A stretch of DNA of 64,000 bases from Streptomyces sp. NBC_00286 (GTDB taxonomy: Bacteria > Actinomycetota > Actinomycetes > Streptomycetales > Streptomycetaceae): contig NZ_CP108054.1 of assembly GCF_036173125.1 (NCBI RefSeq), positions 8,213,001 to 8,277,000 of the forward strand, in the 5' to 3' direction. The notes under the pieces are model-generated. The model ran no database searches, was not told where the DNA came from, and worked only from the letters and a program-made list of their open reading frames with translations. Made by a program: the position numbers and the translations under genes. Of this stretch, positions 1 to 9,678 are shown piece by piece; within the stretch, counting starts at the first letter, position 1; every line of letters starts with the position of its first letter.

Positions 1-2526
1 GAGGAGACGCCCGGCGGGCCTGGGCCGCGGCTGCGGGGGCGACGTGGGGCCGCCGGCGGTTGGGGCGCCCGGACCGCCCGGCCTGGCGGGGCCGCTTGCC
101 CTGGCTGGGCCTGGCGCGCCAGGTTCTGCGGCTTGGCTAGGCGCCGGGCGGCCAGGGCCGGTGGCTTTTCCGCCGGGTTCGGGTGTCTCGTTCGGGTCGT
201 GGGTGGTGGCCCGGTGGGCCGAGTCTTCTGGGCTGTCGGCTTCGGCGGGGCCGCTTGCCCTGGCCGGGCCTGGCGCGCCAGGTTCCCCGGTTGGGCCGGG
301 CGCCGGGCGGCCTGGGCCGATGGGCGTGCTGCCCGGTTCGGGTGTCCCGCTGGGGCCGTGGGTTGTGCGAGGGCGGGATGAGCCTTCTGGGCTGCGGGCT
401 TCGGCGGGGCCGCCCGGCCCGGTGGGACCGCATGCCTCGGCTGGGCCTGGCGCGCCAGGTTCTGCGGCTTGGCTAGGCGCCGGGCGGCCAGGGCCGGTGG
501 CTTTTCCGCCGGGTTCGGGTGTCTCGCTCGGGTCGAGGGCCGTCCCCCGTCGGGCCGTACCACCCAGGGCGCCCGACCCCGTGGCACCGCCCGCCCCAGC
601 GGGCCCGGACGCCCCCGCCGAAACTCCCGTAGCCCCCGCCGCGACCCGCGGTGCCCGCCGCGACGCGGGCGGCTTCGGCCGGAGCCGTCTCCGTACCCGC
701 GCCCCCAGCGGCGTGAGCGTCGCCTCTCGGCGCAGCCGGAGGCGTTCCGCGGCCAGACGCAGCGCCTCGTAGGGGCCGCCCGGGAAGCGGCCCACCAGTA
801 CCGCCAAGAGGCCGATCAGGGCGGCGGCCACGCCGCCTCGGGTACCCGCGTCCAGGCCCACCAGGAGCGCCGCCGCGGCCAGTGCGCCCAAGACGCTGTC
901 GGCACCCAGGACGACGATTGCGGCGAACCAGAGGAGGCCGCGTACGGGGTCGTATGCGGCGGGGTCGAAGGCGCGTAGGCCCATGCCGAGCATGCCGCCG
1001 CCCAGGGCGGCGAGGGCTGCGCCCGCTACGAATGCCGTCAGTTTCAGGGCGGGGACGCGGACGCCCGCTGCCGACGCGCCTGCCTCGTGGTCGCGCATGG
1101 CCGCCAGGGCGCGGCCCGTGCGGCCCCGGCGCAGTGCGTGCGCGGCTAGCAACGCGCATGCCAGGAGGGCGAGTTCGAGCACGTAGTACGTGCGGTCGTT
1201 CTCGAAGCCCGCGGGGCGGCCCAGCGTCAGGCCCGCCGTCGCGTACGGCTGGGCGAAGACGAAGCGGCTGACGCCGACGCCCACCGCGAAGGTCGCCAGG
1301 GCGAGGGCCAGACCGTGCCGGCTGATGGCGGGCCAGCCGGTCAGCAGGCCGAGGGGAGCCACCAGCAGGACGGCGACGGCCAGCGCGGCCAGTTCGGGAA
1401 GCTCTGGCAGACCCGGGAAGCGGCCCGCCGCCAGCAGTGCCGTGAAGAGGGCGCCGAGACCCGCGTACGCCGCCTGGCCGAGCGAGATCTGGCCGCCGCG
1501 GCCCGTCACCACGACCAGGGAGAGAAGCACCACGCCCAGCGCCGGGACCTGTACGGACGTATGCAGATCCCGGCCCGCGAAGCCCAGGGGGATCAGGAAG
1601 AGGACCACGGCCACTATCCACGCGCCCGGCGGTGTCGCCACCCGCGCGGTCGCGGTGCGCGGCAGCGCGTCCCGGGCGCCGATCCCCGGCAGTGCCAGCG
1701 CCGCGATCAGCAGGGCGACGACGAAGAGGTTCGCCCCCAGCGCCTGCACCAGCGGCTCGCGCCAGCCCGACGGGTGCAGCCGCGTCAGCTGGCTCTGGGC
1801 GACCCCGATGCCCAGCGCCACCACCACGGCCACGGGCAGATTGCGCATCCGGGCGGCCACCGCGACCGCCACCACCTCCATGACCAGCAACGGCAGACCA
1901 TACGGATCAAGGCGTACGTACGGCGCCAGGAGCACCCCCGTCAGTCCCGCCGTGAAAGAGCCGAAGGCCCAGCCCGCCGCGGCCACCCGGTCCGCATCGA
2001 TGCCGCCGAGGACGGCGAGCGAACGGTCGTCGACCACGGCCCGCAGCTCCCGCCCGAAGCGCGTCCAGCGGGTCATCGCCCCCACGCCCACGGCCAGCAC
2101 CAGCGTCACCGCCAACTGCCCCCAGGGATCCGCCGATACGAGCGTCGGCGCGTCCGAGTGGGCGCCCGGCCCCCAGATCAGCGCGGCCCCGCCGACCAGC
2201 AGCACGAACACGCCGATCGAGGCGACCAGCGTCTGCGCCGGGTCGCTGCCCAGGACGGACAGCGGACGGAAGACGAAGCGTTCCAGGACCAGGCCGATGC
2301 CCGGCGCCACCACGAGCAGGGTGAGCGCGGCCGCGAGCGGAAGCGGCCAGTCCCATTCGACCGTGAGCTGGCGCAGCAGATAGGCGCACACCATCGCGAT
2401 CGCGCCGTGCGCGAAGTTGAGCACGCCGGTCGCCCGGTGGGTGACGATCAGCCCGATCCCGGTGAGCGCGGCGGCGGCGCCGACGGAGAGCCCGGCCAGC
2501 GTGAGGTCGTACGTCAGGGACGCCAT
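1..2526 (-). CDS. Fused LivH-LivM branched-chain amino acid ABC permease, 3' end outside window
   Basis: Polytopic inner-membrane permease of a branched-chain amino acid (HAAT-type) importer. From the ATG at 2526 the frame runs without a stop to base 1, at least 842 residues. Residues about 1-285 are LivH-like (VLNFAHGA near residue 35). Residues about 290-600 are LivM-like, with the signature GQISLGQAAY near residue 345. So both permease subunits are in one chain. From about residue 623 the chain becomes a Pro/Gly/Ala-rich tail with near-repeats of about 55-60 residues and still shows no stop. The tail could be a linker to an ATPase domain lying outside the window (inference). The start ATG shares its A with the TGA of the upstream gene (TGATG), implying translational coupling. 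Family assignment is firm; the nature of the C-terminus is open. Confidence 0.85.
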   Translation of the reverse strand, partial: MASLTYDLTLAGLSVGAAAALTGIGLIVTHRATGVLNFAHGAIAMVCAYLLRQLTVEWDWPLPLAAALTLLVVAPGIGLVLERFVFRPLSVLGSDPAQTLVASIGVFVLLVGGAALIWGPGAHSDAPTLVSADPWGQLAVTLVLAVGVGAMTRWTRFGRELRAVVDDRSLAVLGGIDADRVAAAGWAFGSFTAGLTGVLLAPYVRLDPYGLPLLVMEVVAVAVAARMRNLPVAVVVALGIGVAQSQLTRLHPSGWREPLVQALGANLFVVALLIAALALPGIGARDALPRTATARVATPPGAWIVAVVLFLIPLGFAGRDLHTSVQVPALGVVLLSLVVVTGRGGQISLGQAAYAGLGALFTALLAAGRFPGLPELPELAALAVAVLLVAPLGLLTGWPAISRHGLALALATFAVGVGVSRFVFAQPYATAGLTLGRPAGFENDRTYYVLELALLACALLAAHALRRGRTGRALAAMRDHEAGASAAGVRVPALKLTAFVAGAALAALGGGMLGMGLRAFDPAAYDPVRGLLWFAAIVVLGADSVLGALAAAALLVGLDAGTRGGVAAALIGLLAVLVGRFPGGPYEALRLAAERLRLRREATLTPLGARVRRRLRPKPPASRRAPRVAAGATGVSAGASGPAGAGGATGSGALGGTARRGTALDPSETPEPGGKATGPGRPAPSQAAEPGAPGPAEACGPTGPGGPAEARSPEGSSRPRTTHGPSGTPEPGSTPIGPGRPAPGPTGEPGAPGPARASGPAEADSPEDSAHRATTHDPNETPEPGGKATGPGRPAPSQAAEPGAPGPARASGPARPGGPGAPTAGGPTSPPQPRPRPAGRLL
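70..540 (-). repeat. In-frame Pro/Gly/Ala-rich tandem repeats in the permease tail
   Basis: About three degenerate copies of a roughly 165-175 bp unit. Each includes the segment cctggcgcgccaggtt (copies begin near 112, 268 and 446). Copies 1 and 3 are almost identical over about 85 bases. They encode repeats of the type EPGAPGPA-x-A-x-GP in the tail of the fused permease. Unit length is close to a multiple of three, so the frame is kept. Confidence 0.75.
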
Positions 2527-3023
2527 CAGTCGTCCGCTTCGGACGACCGGTCGTCCGAGGCGGCGGGCTCACAGATCGGGCAGGGGTCCAGTTCCCCGCG
2601 CGCGAGGACCCGCGAGTCGACCGGCAGCGCGTCCGCCTTCCCGGCGACCAGGGGGCAGTCGGCCCGGTGCCACAACGTGCCGCCCGGCACCATCAGCAGC
2701 TCCCCGCTGACGGCGACGGGCGCCGCCGCGGCCTGCCCGGACTCGTCGGCGTCGGCGGGCTCGGCGGCCACCAGGAGCCCGTACAGCTCCTCCACGCGCG
2801 CCGCCGCGAGGGCGTTCCTGCCGTGCGTGAGCAGCACCGCGCCCGCGATGATCAGCGCGGCGCCGGGCACCGTGCAGGACGCGAGATAGGGCAGCTGCCG
2901 CTCGGCGAACCGCTCGCCCGAGATCCCGTACCAGCCGATGACGCACAGCACCGCTCCGGCGGCGAGCGCCGCCCACCCGGCCCAGAGGACGGGGTGCACA
3001 GTCCGCAGTCGAGCAGTCCGCAT
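2526..3023 (-). CDS. Small membrane protein with Ada-like Cys/His motif, liv operon
   Basis: 165 residues. Two hydrophobic segments (about residues 10-32 and 45-66) are followed by a cytoplasmic tail. The tail ends in a WHRxxCP...DPCPIC arrangement that resembles short zinc-binding Ada-type motifs (one His and three Cys visible). The ATG at 3023 is preceded by GGAGCTCCG. The stop overlaps the start of the fused LivHM permease, so the two are almost certainly co-transcribed. I do not recognise a named family. A role in assembly or regulation of the liv permease is inference from position only. Confidence 0.7.
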   Translation of the reverse strand: MRTARLRTVHPVLWAGWAALAAGAVLCVIGWYGISGERFAERQLPYLASCTVPGAALIIAGAVLLTHGRNALAAARVEELYGLLVAAEPADADESGQAAAAPVAVSGELLMVPGGTLWHRADCPLVAGKADALPVDSRVLARGELDPCPICEPAASDDRSSEADD

Positions 3024-3185
3024 CGGAGCTCCTACGTCGCGTGTCTGTCCATGTCAGCCAATGGCTTGCACTATGCCCTTTGGAAGCTGACCCTGAAAGC
3101 ACCGGGCGCACATGGCCCGGACCGACACCCGGTGGTGAGCCAGATGGTTCTCGGCAGCGACCTCAGGCGGGGAAGCGGCAAGCGG

Positions 3186-3713
3186 ATGCGTGGTCCCGGA
3201 CGGCGTACGGCGGCGTGGCTGGCGGCCGCGGTCCTGGTGGCGGGACCGGTCCTCACGGCCTGCGGGGACGACAGCGGCGGCGGCGACACGACGCCGGCGA
3301 CTCCCACGGTGGAGCAGGAACCCACCCCCGCCGAAGAGAGCCCCACGGCGCCGGAGGACGCCGCGGCGGCGGAGCGGGAGATCAAGGAGAACTGGGTGAA
3401 GTTCTTCGACCCCGCCACCCCCCTCAAGGAGAAGCAGGACTACCTGGAGAACGGCGACCAGATGGCCCCGGTCCTCCAGGCCTTCAGCGGTGACGAACGC
3501 GGCGGGCAGGTGCAGGCGGAGGTCACCAAGGTCGAGTTCACCTCGGCGACCGAGGCGGACGTGACGTACACCCTCACCCTGAAGGGCGCCACGGTCATGC
3601 CCAACGCCAAGGGGACGGCCGTCGAGCAGGACGACGTGTGGAAGGTCTCCGTCAAGACGCTGTGCGGCCTGGTCGGGCTGAGCGGCAATGCGTCGCCGCT
3701 TCCGGGCTGCTGA
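3186..3713 (+). CDS. MTB12/CFP2-like lipoprotein
   Basis: Exported lipoprotein of 175 residues. The N-terminus has an Arg-rich n-region, a hydrophobic core and the lipobox LTAC (Cys26), followed by an acidic Thr/Pro/Glu linker. The C-terminal domain (about residues 60-175) matches the low-molecular-weight antigen MTB12 pattern: NWVKFFDP, ENG-D near the middle, TYTLTLKG, GTAVEQDD-WKVS, and two Cys near the end. Start chosen at ATG 3186 because the signal peptide begins there; ATG 3144 is an alternative. The stop lies inside the next gene (26-base overlap), so the two form an operon. The function of the family is unknown. Confidence 0.8.
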   Translation: MRGPGRRTAAWLAAAVLVAGPVLTACGDDSGGGDTTPATPTVEQEPTPAEESPTAPEDAAAAEREIKENWVKFFDPATPLKEKQDYLENGDQMAPVLQAFSGDERGGQVQAEVTKVEFTSATEADVTYTLTLKGATVMPNAKGTAVEQDDVWKVSVKTLCGLVGLSGNASPLPGC

Positions 3714-4980
3714 GTGCGCCGTCGCGGGCCTGCTGCTCCTGCTGGGCACGGCCTGCGGCAGCCGCCTCCCGGAGAGCGACTTCGAGAACCGGCCCGACGA
3801 CAACGCCCCCACCCGGGCCGGCGGCGAGCCGGTCCGCGTCGGCATCGTCACCAGCGCCACCAGCCCGGTCGGCGGCGACGCGTTCACCGGCCCGCGCGAC
3901 GGCGCGAAGGCCTACTTCGAGCGGCTGAACGCACGGGGCGGCATCGACGGCCGCCGCGTCGAGATCCGTACGTGTGACGACGGCGGCAGCGGCGTCGGCA
4001 ACAACGAGTGCGTGCACAAGCTCCTCGACGAGGAGAAGGTCGTCGCCCTGGTCGCGGGCTCGTCTCTCGACTACGCGGGCGCTTCCCGTGTCTCACGCGC
4101 GCGCGTGCCCGACATCGGCGGACAGCCCATCGGCCCGGCGTACGACACGTATCCGCACCTCTACAGCATCTACGGCAGCCTCGCGCCTCGGAACGGGAAG
4201 CCCGGCTGGGACGGCAAGCTGTACGGCGGCACCGAGGTCTACCGCTACTTCAAGCGCGAGCAGGGCGCCCGTACGGCGGCGGTCGTCTCCTACAACCAGC
4301 CCGCCTCGGCCGCGTACGCGCGGCTCATCACCCGGGGCCTGAAGGCCGAGGGCTACAAGGTGGTCACCGAGCAGGTCGACTTCTCGCTGCCCAACTTCCG
4401 CGCCGTGGCGGCCGATCTGAAGGAGCAGGGCGCCGACCTGGTCTTCGACGCGATCGACTCGTACGGCAATGCCCAGCTGTGCAAGGCCATGGACGACGTC
4501 GGCGCCGAGGTCCTCGCCAAGGTCACCAATGTGCAGAACTGGTCGTCCACCGTCCGCGAGGACTACAAGGACTCGCCACGCTGCCGCAACGCCCTGTGGG
4601 CGACGGGCTCCAGCCGCAACTTCGAGGACACGGACCATGAGGCCGTACGGGAGTTCCGCGATGCCACGAAGGACCTCAAGACCCATTCCCAGTGGCAGCT
4701 GGAGGGCTGGGCGGCGGCGATGTGGTTCACCGACGCGGCCGAGTCGTGCGCCGAAACGGGCATCACGCGCGCGTGCGTCGACCGCTTCGTGGCCGAGGGG
4801 AAGCCGTATACGGCCGACGGCCTGCTGCTGCCGGTCTCCTACGAGCGTCTGCCCGAGCCACCGGAGACCCGCAGGACCTGTGTGTCCGTGGCCCGTTGGG
4901 GGGACGCGGAGGGGTGGGTGAGCCAGGGCGACATGAACAGCAACTGTTTCGACGTACCGCAGCTGGCCTACGAGCCGTGA
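3688..4980 (+). CDS. Branched-chain amino acid-type substrate-binding lipoprotein
   Basis: 430 residues. Signal peptide with lipobox GTAC (Cys23), then a periplasmic-binding-protein type I fold of the LivJ/LivK (Peripla_BP_6) family. Visible landmarks are VRVGIVTSATSPVGGDAFTG near residue 50, FERLNARGGIDGR, and a second-lobe AAVVSYNQPASAAYARL segment. It probably captures ligand outside the membrane for an ABC importer. The fused LivHM permease is divergently encoded 1.2 kb away and is the obvious partner, though ligand identity cannot be read. The start overlaps the preceding lipoprotein gene. Confidence 0.85.
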   Translation: MRRRFRAAECAVAGLLLLLGTACGSRLPESDFENRPDDNAPTRAGGEPVRVGIVTSATSPVGGDAFTGPRDGAKAYFERLNARGGIDGRRVEIRTCDDGGSGVGNNECVHKLLDEEKVVALVAGSSLDYAGASRVSRARVPDIGGQPIGPAYDTYPHLYSIYGSLAPRNGKPGWDGKLYGGTEVYRYFKREQGARTAAVVSYNQPASAAYARLITRGLKAEGYKVVTEQVDFSLPNFRAVAADLKEQGADLVFDAIDSYGNAQLCKAMDDVGAEVLAKVTNVQNWSSTVREDYKDSPRCRNALWATGSSRNFEDTDHEAVREFRDATKDLKTHSQWQLEGWAAAMWFTDAAESCAETGITRACVDRFVAEGKPYTADGLLLPVSYERLPEPPETRRTCVSVARWGDAEGWVSQGDMNSNCFDVPQLAYEP

Positions 4981-5160
4981 GGTTCACGCTCCCGGCGAGG
5001 CCCTCTACTTGCCCGGATGTATGAAGATGACGAAAGGTTCCGTGCATCTGTTACCAAAAGGGAAACTGTTAGGGAACAAGATGATGATGGAGCTCAACCA
5101 TCTCCCAGTGGCCCAGGTCTAACCACGCGGTAGCGGACGAGACAGGGGATTCGGGGACGC

Positions 5161-6429
5161 ATGCATATTTCTTTCCTGATACACAACGCGTACGGGATCG
5201 GGGGGACGATCCGGACGACGTACAACCTCGCCGGCACGCTCGCCGAGCAGCATGACGTCGAGATCGTCTCGGTGTTCCGCCACCGCGACGAGCCGGTCTT
5301 CGCACCCGATCCGCGTGTCCGTCTGCGCCACCTCGTCGACCTCCGCAAGGAGAGCCCGGGATACGAGGGCGAGGACCCCGACAACAAGCGTCCTGCCAGG
5401 GTCTTCCCGCGTGCGGAGGGCCGCTACGACCAGTACAGCGCCCTCACCGACCGCCGTATCGCCGAGCATCTCGCGCAGGTCGACGCCGATGTCATGGTCG
5501 GCACCAGGCCCGGCCTGAACGTGCATCTGGCCCGGGAGACCCGGCGCGGCCCGATCCGGGTCGGTCAGGAGCACCTCACGCTCGACAGCCACTCGACCGC
5601 CCTGCGCGAGGAACTGCGCGGCGTCTACCCCCGGCTCGACGCGCTCACGACGACCACCGAGGCGGACGCCGGCGCGTACCGCAAGAAGATGCGGCTGCCC
5701 GGCGTACGCGTCGAGGCCGTGCCCAACTCCGTGCCCGCGCCCGGCATCCAGCCCGCGGACGGCTCCGGCAAGTGGGTCGTGGCGGCTGGGCGGCTCGCCC
5801 CGGTCAAGCGGTACGACCTGCTGATCAAGGCCTTCGACCGGGTACGCGGAGAGCGGCCCGACTGGCGCCTGCGCATATACGGCGGCGGCAAGCAGAGGGA
5901 CAAGCTGCGCGCCCTCATCGACGACCTGGGGCTCTACAACCACGTCTATCTGATGGGCCCCGCCCACCCCATCGAACCCGAGTGGACCAAGGGCTCCATC
6001 GCAGCCGTCACCTCCAGCCTGGAGTCCTTCGGCATGACGATCGTCGAGGCCATGCGCTGTGGTCTGCCCGTCGTCTCCACGGACTGCCCGCATGGCCCGG
6101 GGGAGATCATCGACAACGGTGTCGACGGACGACTCGTCAAGGTCGGCAGTGTCAAGGCCATCGCCGACGGCCTCCTCGAGCTGATCAACGACGACGCGCT
6201 CCGCCACCAGATGGCGAGCGCGGCCCTCAAGGACTCCGAGCGCTTCGATCCGAGCCGGATCGCCGAACGCTACGAGTCGCTGTTCTCCGGCCTGGTCGCC
6301 CGCGGCGGCGGCTCGGCGGGCGGCCGGATGCGCGGCTCACTGCACCGCACCCGCGCGGCGCTGCTCGGGGGTGCGTATGCCGTTCGGGATGCCGGACGCA
6401 CGGTACTCAAGAAGGGGCACACCGCATGA
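5161..6429 (+). CDS. Glycosyltransferase family 4 (GT-B fold)
   Basis: 422 residues. The N-terminal GT-B domain begins with ISFLIHNAYGIGGTIRTTYNLA, the usual glycine-rich start of GT4 enzymes. The C-terminal nucleotide-sugar domain contains AAGRLAPVKRYDLLIKAF (about residue 205), YGGGKQRDKL, SLESFGMTIVEAMRCGLPVVSTDCPHGP (E-x7-E type motif about residue 285) and a helical tail. Predicted cytoplasmic, adding a sugar from an NDP donor to an unknown acceptor. RBS GGGGA precedes the ATG. The stop overlaps the next gene (ATGA), so they are translationally coupled. Confidence 0.88.
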   Translation: MHISFLIHNAYGIGGTIRTTYNLAGTLAEQHDVEIVSVFRHRDEPVFAPDPRVRLRHLVDLRKESPGYEGEDPDNKRPARVFPRAEGRYDQYSALTDRRIAEHLAQVDADVMVGTRPGLNVHLARETRRGPIRVGQEHLTLDSHSTALREELRGVYPRLDALTTTTEADAGAYRKKMRLPGVRVEAVPNSVPAPGIQPADGSGKWVVAAGRLAPVKRYDLLIKAFDRVRGERPDWRLRIYGGGKQRDKLRALIDDLGLYNHVYLMGPAHPIEPEWTKGSIAAVTSSLESFGMTIVEAMRCGLPVVSTDCPHGPGEIIDNGVDGRLVKVGSVKAIADGLLELINDDALRHQMASAALKDSERFDPSRIAERYESLFSGLVARGGGSAGGRMRGSLHRTRAALLGGAYAVRDAGRTVLKKGHTA

Positions 6430-7259
6430 TGACGCTGGCTCCGCAGCCCGCGCCCCAGCACGCCGACGAGGACGCCGCCATGCCCCCGCGCGCCGACTGC
6501 ATCGCCGACTCCGCGGGTGGGCTGACCTTCGACCTCACCGGGTCCGCCCGGTCTGGCGCCGCGTACCTGCTGCTGCGTCGCCGTGGCGGCGACGAAGAGG
6601 TCAGTCTGCCGCTCACACCGGCCGCCGACGGCCGGCTGCGCGCCACCCTGCCCAGCAGCGTCGAACTGCCCGAGGGCCGCTGGGACGCCTACGCCCAGCT
6701 GGCCGACGGCGAGCCCCAGCGCCTGGTGCCCGGCATCAACGACCTGCGCGCGCTCGTCGACCGCGTCCCCGACGGCGACACAGGCGGCCGCATCGCCGTC
6801 CGTATCCCGTACGCCACCAAGCACGGCAACCTCACGGTCCGCAGCTGGCTGCGCGTCCCGCACGCCGAGGCGGGCGAACTGTACGTTAAGGAGGGGGAGT
6901 TGAGCGTACGAGGCCGACTGTACGGCGAGACGCTCACGCCGGACGCGTACGCCGAAGTGCGCGCCCGTCACGCACCGGAGACCACGCTGCGAGCCGACAT
7001 CACGGCCGACCGGACCGAGTTCCGCTTCACGGTCGGCTACGGCGCCCTGACGGAGGGCGTCTGGGACCTGTGGCTGTGCCCGGCGGGGGACAGCGGGCCG
7101 CGGGTACGGATCGCCCGGCTGCTCGACGACGTCGCCGACAAGAAGCCGATCTTCACCTACCCGAAGGTCACGCTGAAGACGGAGCAGGGCGACGCGGTGG
7201 CGGGGCCGTACTACACGGCGGACAACGATCTGTCGGTGACCGTCACCGCGGTGAGTTGA
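6426..7259 (+). CDS. Uncharacterised protein coupled to glycosyltransferase
   Basis: 277 residues with no signal peptide or membrane segment. It is beta-rich by sequence, with two similar halves each containing an LRV/R-IP type strand pattern and a G-x-WD motif ([18 protein letters not shown]). I do not recognise the family. The duplicated GxWD motif suggests tandem beta-sandwich domains (inference). The start ATG at 6426 overlaps the glycosyltransferase stop, so the protein probably acts with that enzyme in modifying a surface glycan or glycolipid. The 3' end overlaps the convergent cytochrome oxidase gene by 17 bases. Confidence 0.6.
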   Translation: MMTLAPQPAPQHADEDAAMPPRADCIADSAGGLTFDLTGSARSGAAYLLLRRRGGDEEVSLPLTPAADGRLRATLPSSVELPEGRWDAYAQLADGEPQRLVPGINDLRALVDRVPDGDTGGRIAVRIPYATKHGNLTVRSWLRVPHAEAGELYVKEGELSVRGRLYGETLTPDAYAEVRARHAPETTLRADITADRTEFRFTVGYGALTEGVWDLWLCPAGDSGPRVRIARLLDDVADKKPIFTYPKVTLKTEQGDAVAGPYYTADNDLSVTVTAVS

Positions 7260-8949
7260 AGCGCTCCTGACCGGACCGGGTCTGGGGCGGGGTGATCGCC
7301 GCGAACTGCGGGTGGTGGAGGTCGAAGGCCGGGGATTCGGAGCGGACCTTGGGCAGTGTGAGGAAGTTGTGCCGGGGCGGCGGGCAGGAGGTCGCCCACT
7401 CCAGGGAGCGGCCGAAGCCCCAGGGGTCGTCGACCTCCACCTTCTTGCCGTACTTGGCCGTCTTCCAGACGTTGTAGAGGAACGGCAGCGTCGACAGACC
7501 GAGCAGGAACGAGCCGATCGTCGAGACCGTGTTGAGCGCCGTGAACCCGTCGGCGGCCAGATAGTCCGCGTACCGGCGCGGCATGCCCTCCGCGCCGAGC
7601 CAGTGCTGCACCAGGAACGTGACGTGGAAGCCGACGAAGAGCGTCCAGAAGTGGATCTTGCCGAGCCGTTCGTCGAGCAGTTTCCCGGTGAATTTCGGCC
7701 ACCAGAAGTAGAAGCCGGCGAAGGTCGCGAAGACGACGGTGCCGAAGACCACGTAGTGGAAGTGCGCCACCACGAAGTAGGTGTCCGTGACATGGAAGTC
7801 CAGCGGCGGTGACGCCAGGATCACCCCGCTCAGCCCGCCGAACAGGAAGGTCACCAGGAAGCCCGTGGACCACAGCATGGGCGTCTCGAAGGACAGGGAC
7901 CCCTTGAGCATGGTGCCGGTCCAGTTGAAGAACTTCACGCCCGTCGGCACCGCGATCAGGAACGACATGAAGGAGAAGAACGGCAGCAGCACCGCGCCCG
8001 TCGCGAACATGTGGTGCGCCCACACGACCACCGACAGACCCGTGATGGCCATCGTCGCGCCGATCAGCGTCAGATAACCGAAGATCGGCTTCCGACTGAA
8101 CACCGGCAGGATCTCGGTGACGATGCCGAAGAACGGCAGCGCGATGATGTAGACCTCCGGATGCCCGAAGAACCAGAAGAGGTGCTGCCACAGCAGCGCC
8201 CCGCCGTTGGCCGACGCGAAGACCTGCGAGCCGAACCGCCGGTCCGCCTCCAGGACCAGCAGCGCCGCGGCGAGCACCGGGAACGCCATCAGGATGAGGA
8301 TCGACGTGAAGAGCGTGTTCCAGACGAAGATCGGCATCCGGAACATCGTCATGCCGGGGGCGCGCATCCCGATGATGGTCGTAATGAAGTTCACCGCGCC
8401 GAGGATCGTGCCGAAACCGGCCAGCGCCAGCCCCATGATCCACATATCGGCACCGATGCCGGGCGACCGCTCCAGGCTGTTGAGCGGGGCATAGGCGAAC
8501 CAGCCGAAGTTGGCGGGCCCCTCCGGCACCAGCAGCGAGCCCAGCACGATCAGACCGCCGAAGAGGAACAGCCAGTACGACAGCATGTTCAGGCGCGGGA
8601 AGGCCACGTCAGGGGCGCCGATCTGCAGCGGCATGATCTCGTTCGCGAAACCGGCGAAGGTGGGCGTCGCGAAGAGCAGCAGCATGATCGTGCCGTGCAT
8701 GGTGAACATCTGGTTGAACTGGTTGTTGTCGATCAGCTGCGTGCCCGGACGGGCCAGCTCGGCCCGCATCAGCAGGGCCATCAACCCGCCGACCAGGAAG
8801 AACGCGAACGACGTGATCAGGTAGAGATGGCCGATCTTCTTGTGATCGGTGGTGGTGAGCCAGTCGACGATCAACCGCCCGGGCTTCACTGGTACGGCCC
8901 GGACCGGTGCCTGCACGGTCTCAGTGCCCATCGCTGCCCCCTCGCTCAT
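7243..8949 (-). CDS. ctaD: Cytochrome c oxidase subunit I (heme-copper oxidase)
   Basis: 568 residues, about 12 membrane segments. Catalytic core of the aa3 terminal oxidase, reducing O2 with electrons from cytochrome c and pumping protons. Seen motifs: [13 protein letters not shown] at the N-terminus, [12 protein letters not shown] (heme ligand His), [19 protein letters not shown] (CuB His and cross-linked Tyr), VWAHHMF (CuB His pair) and [13 protein letters not shown] (heme ligands). An alternative start is ATG 8931, which has GAGGGGG just upstream. No ctaC, ctaE or ctaF genes lie beside it, so this is a solitary copy, probably a paralogue of the one in the main respiratory cluster (inference). 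Confidence 0.95.
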   Translation of the reverse strand: MSEGAAMGTETVQAPVRAVPVKPGRLIVDWLTTTDHKKIGHLYLITSFAFFLVGGLMALLMRAELARPGTQLIDNNQFNQMFTMHGTIMLLLFATPTFAGFANEIMPLQIGAPDVAFPRLNMLSYWLFLFGGLIVLGSLLVPEGPANFGWFAYAPLNSLERSPGIGADMWIMGLALAGFGTILGAVNFITTIIGMRAPGMTMFRMPIFVWNTLFTSILILMAFPVLAAALLVLEADRRFGSQVFASANGGALLWQHLFWFFGHPEVYIIALPFFGIVTEILPVFSRKPIFGYLTLIGATMAITGLSVVVWAHHMFATGAVLLPFFSFMSFLIAVPTGVKFFNWTGTMLKGSLSFETPMLWSTGFLVTFLFGGLSGVILASPPLDFHVTDTYFVVAHFHYVVFGTVVFATFAGFYFWWPKFTGKLLDERLGKIHFWTLFVGFHVTFLVQHWLGAEGMPRRYADYLAADGFTALNTVSTIGSFLLGLSTLPFLYNVWKTAKYGKKVEVDDPWGFGRSLEWATSCPPPRHNFLTLPKVRSESPAFDLHHPQFAAITPPQTRSGQERFNSPR

Positions 8950-9344
8950 CGCGCCCTGGGCCTCCCGAAGCTCACGCCATGATGCTCGCGTCGCGCGGCG
9001 CTCCGACAGGGGGCGTACGTCGGTTCTGTGCTTGAACCATGTATTTCCTGTGGTGTGTCACCTTTCGGGACGCACCGCGGATTCGGAACGGAAAGGCGTA
9101 CGCGCCGGGTAGGCACTCCGCATTTCGCCGGTTCCCTCGGGCTTATTCGGATCGCCGTCAAGCTAGTCAGGAATTACGTTCGGCAGTGCACGAAACGCGT
9201 CAGGAACCGCCCGTTCGTGTGACTTGGTTGGGCCGAATCGAGTGTCGTGGTCCTGTGACAGAAGTGTGACCGGAGAGGGACCGGTGACGGATCGTGGCGC
9301 CTATCGGGCTTCCCCGTCCGCATTCCGGCGCCTAACGTGGCGGC
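8950..9344. other. Divergent intergenic region, ctaD / I78 inhibitor
   Basis: About 395 bases with no convincing gene on either strand. It is less GC-rich in the middle and must hold the promoters of ctaD (leftward) and the small inhibitor gene (rightward). I could not assign -10/-35 boxes with confidence. Confidence 0.5.
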
Positions 9345-9560
9345 ATGGCACCGATTCCCACACCTCCCGCAGAGCCCCAGGACAATCCGGACACGTACGT
9401 CGGTCTGGAGGCGAGTGGCGCGGAGCAGCGCGCGCGTGAGCGCGGCTGGTCCACCGTGAGGTCGCTGCCGCCGGGCGCGATGATCACCATGGAATACCTG
9501 AGCGGCCGCCTTAACTTCGAGGTCAGCGACGGCATCGTGAAGCGCTGCTGGAAGGGCTGA
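9345..9560 (+). CDS. I78-family peptidase inhibitor-like protein
   Basis: 71 residues, no signal peptide. It shows the I78 inhibitor layout: a charged N-terminus, R-x-V-R-x-LPPGAMITMEYLSGRLNFEVSDGIVKRCWKG, where a short strand-loop ends in the conserved N-[FV]-x-x-x-x-G-x-[IV] pattern. Family members inhibit serine peptidases. Absence of a secretion signal suggests an intracellular target or a non-classical role. Monocistronic, followed by a strong hairpin terminator. Confidence 0.75.
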   Translation: MAPIPTPPAEPQDNPDTYVGLEASGAEQRARERGWSTVRSLPPGAMITMEYLSGRLNFEVSDGIVKRCWKG

Positions 9561-9575
9561 ACCCTCCCTGTCGCC

Positions 9576-9620
9576 CACTGCGAAGGCCCTCGGCTCCGGG
9601 AGCCGAGGGCCTTCGCAGTG
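9576..9620. terminator. Perfect 22-bp hairpin terminator
   Basis: cactgcgaaggccctcggct... and its exact complement form a 22-bp stem with practically no unpaired bases (single central g). It lies 15 bases after the I78 gene and about 60 bases before the end of the convergent PAP2 gene, so it can serve both strands. Confidence 0.9.
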
Positions 9621-9678
9621 CGGGGGAGTGGTGTGTGCGTACCGTCCCCGCTGTTGCTCTGTCTGTGCTGCCTGCTGC

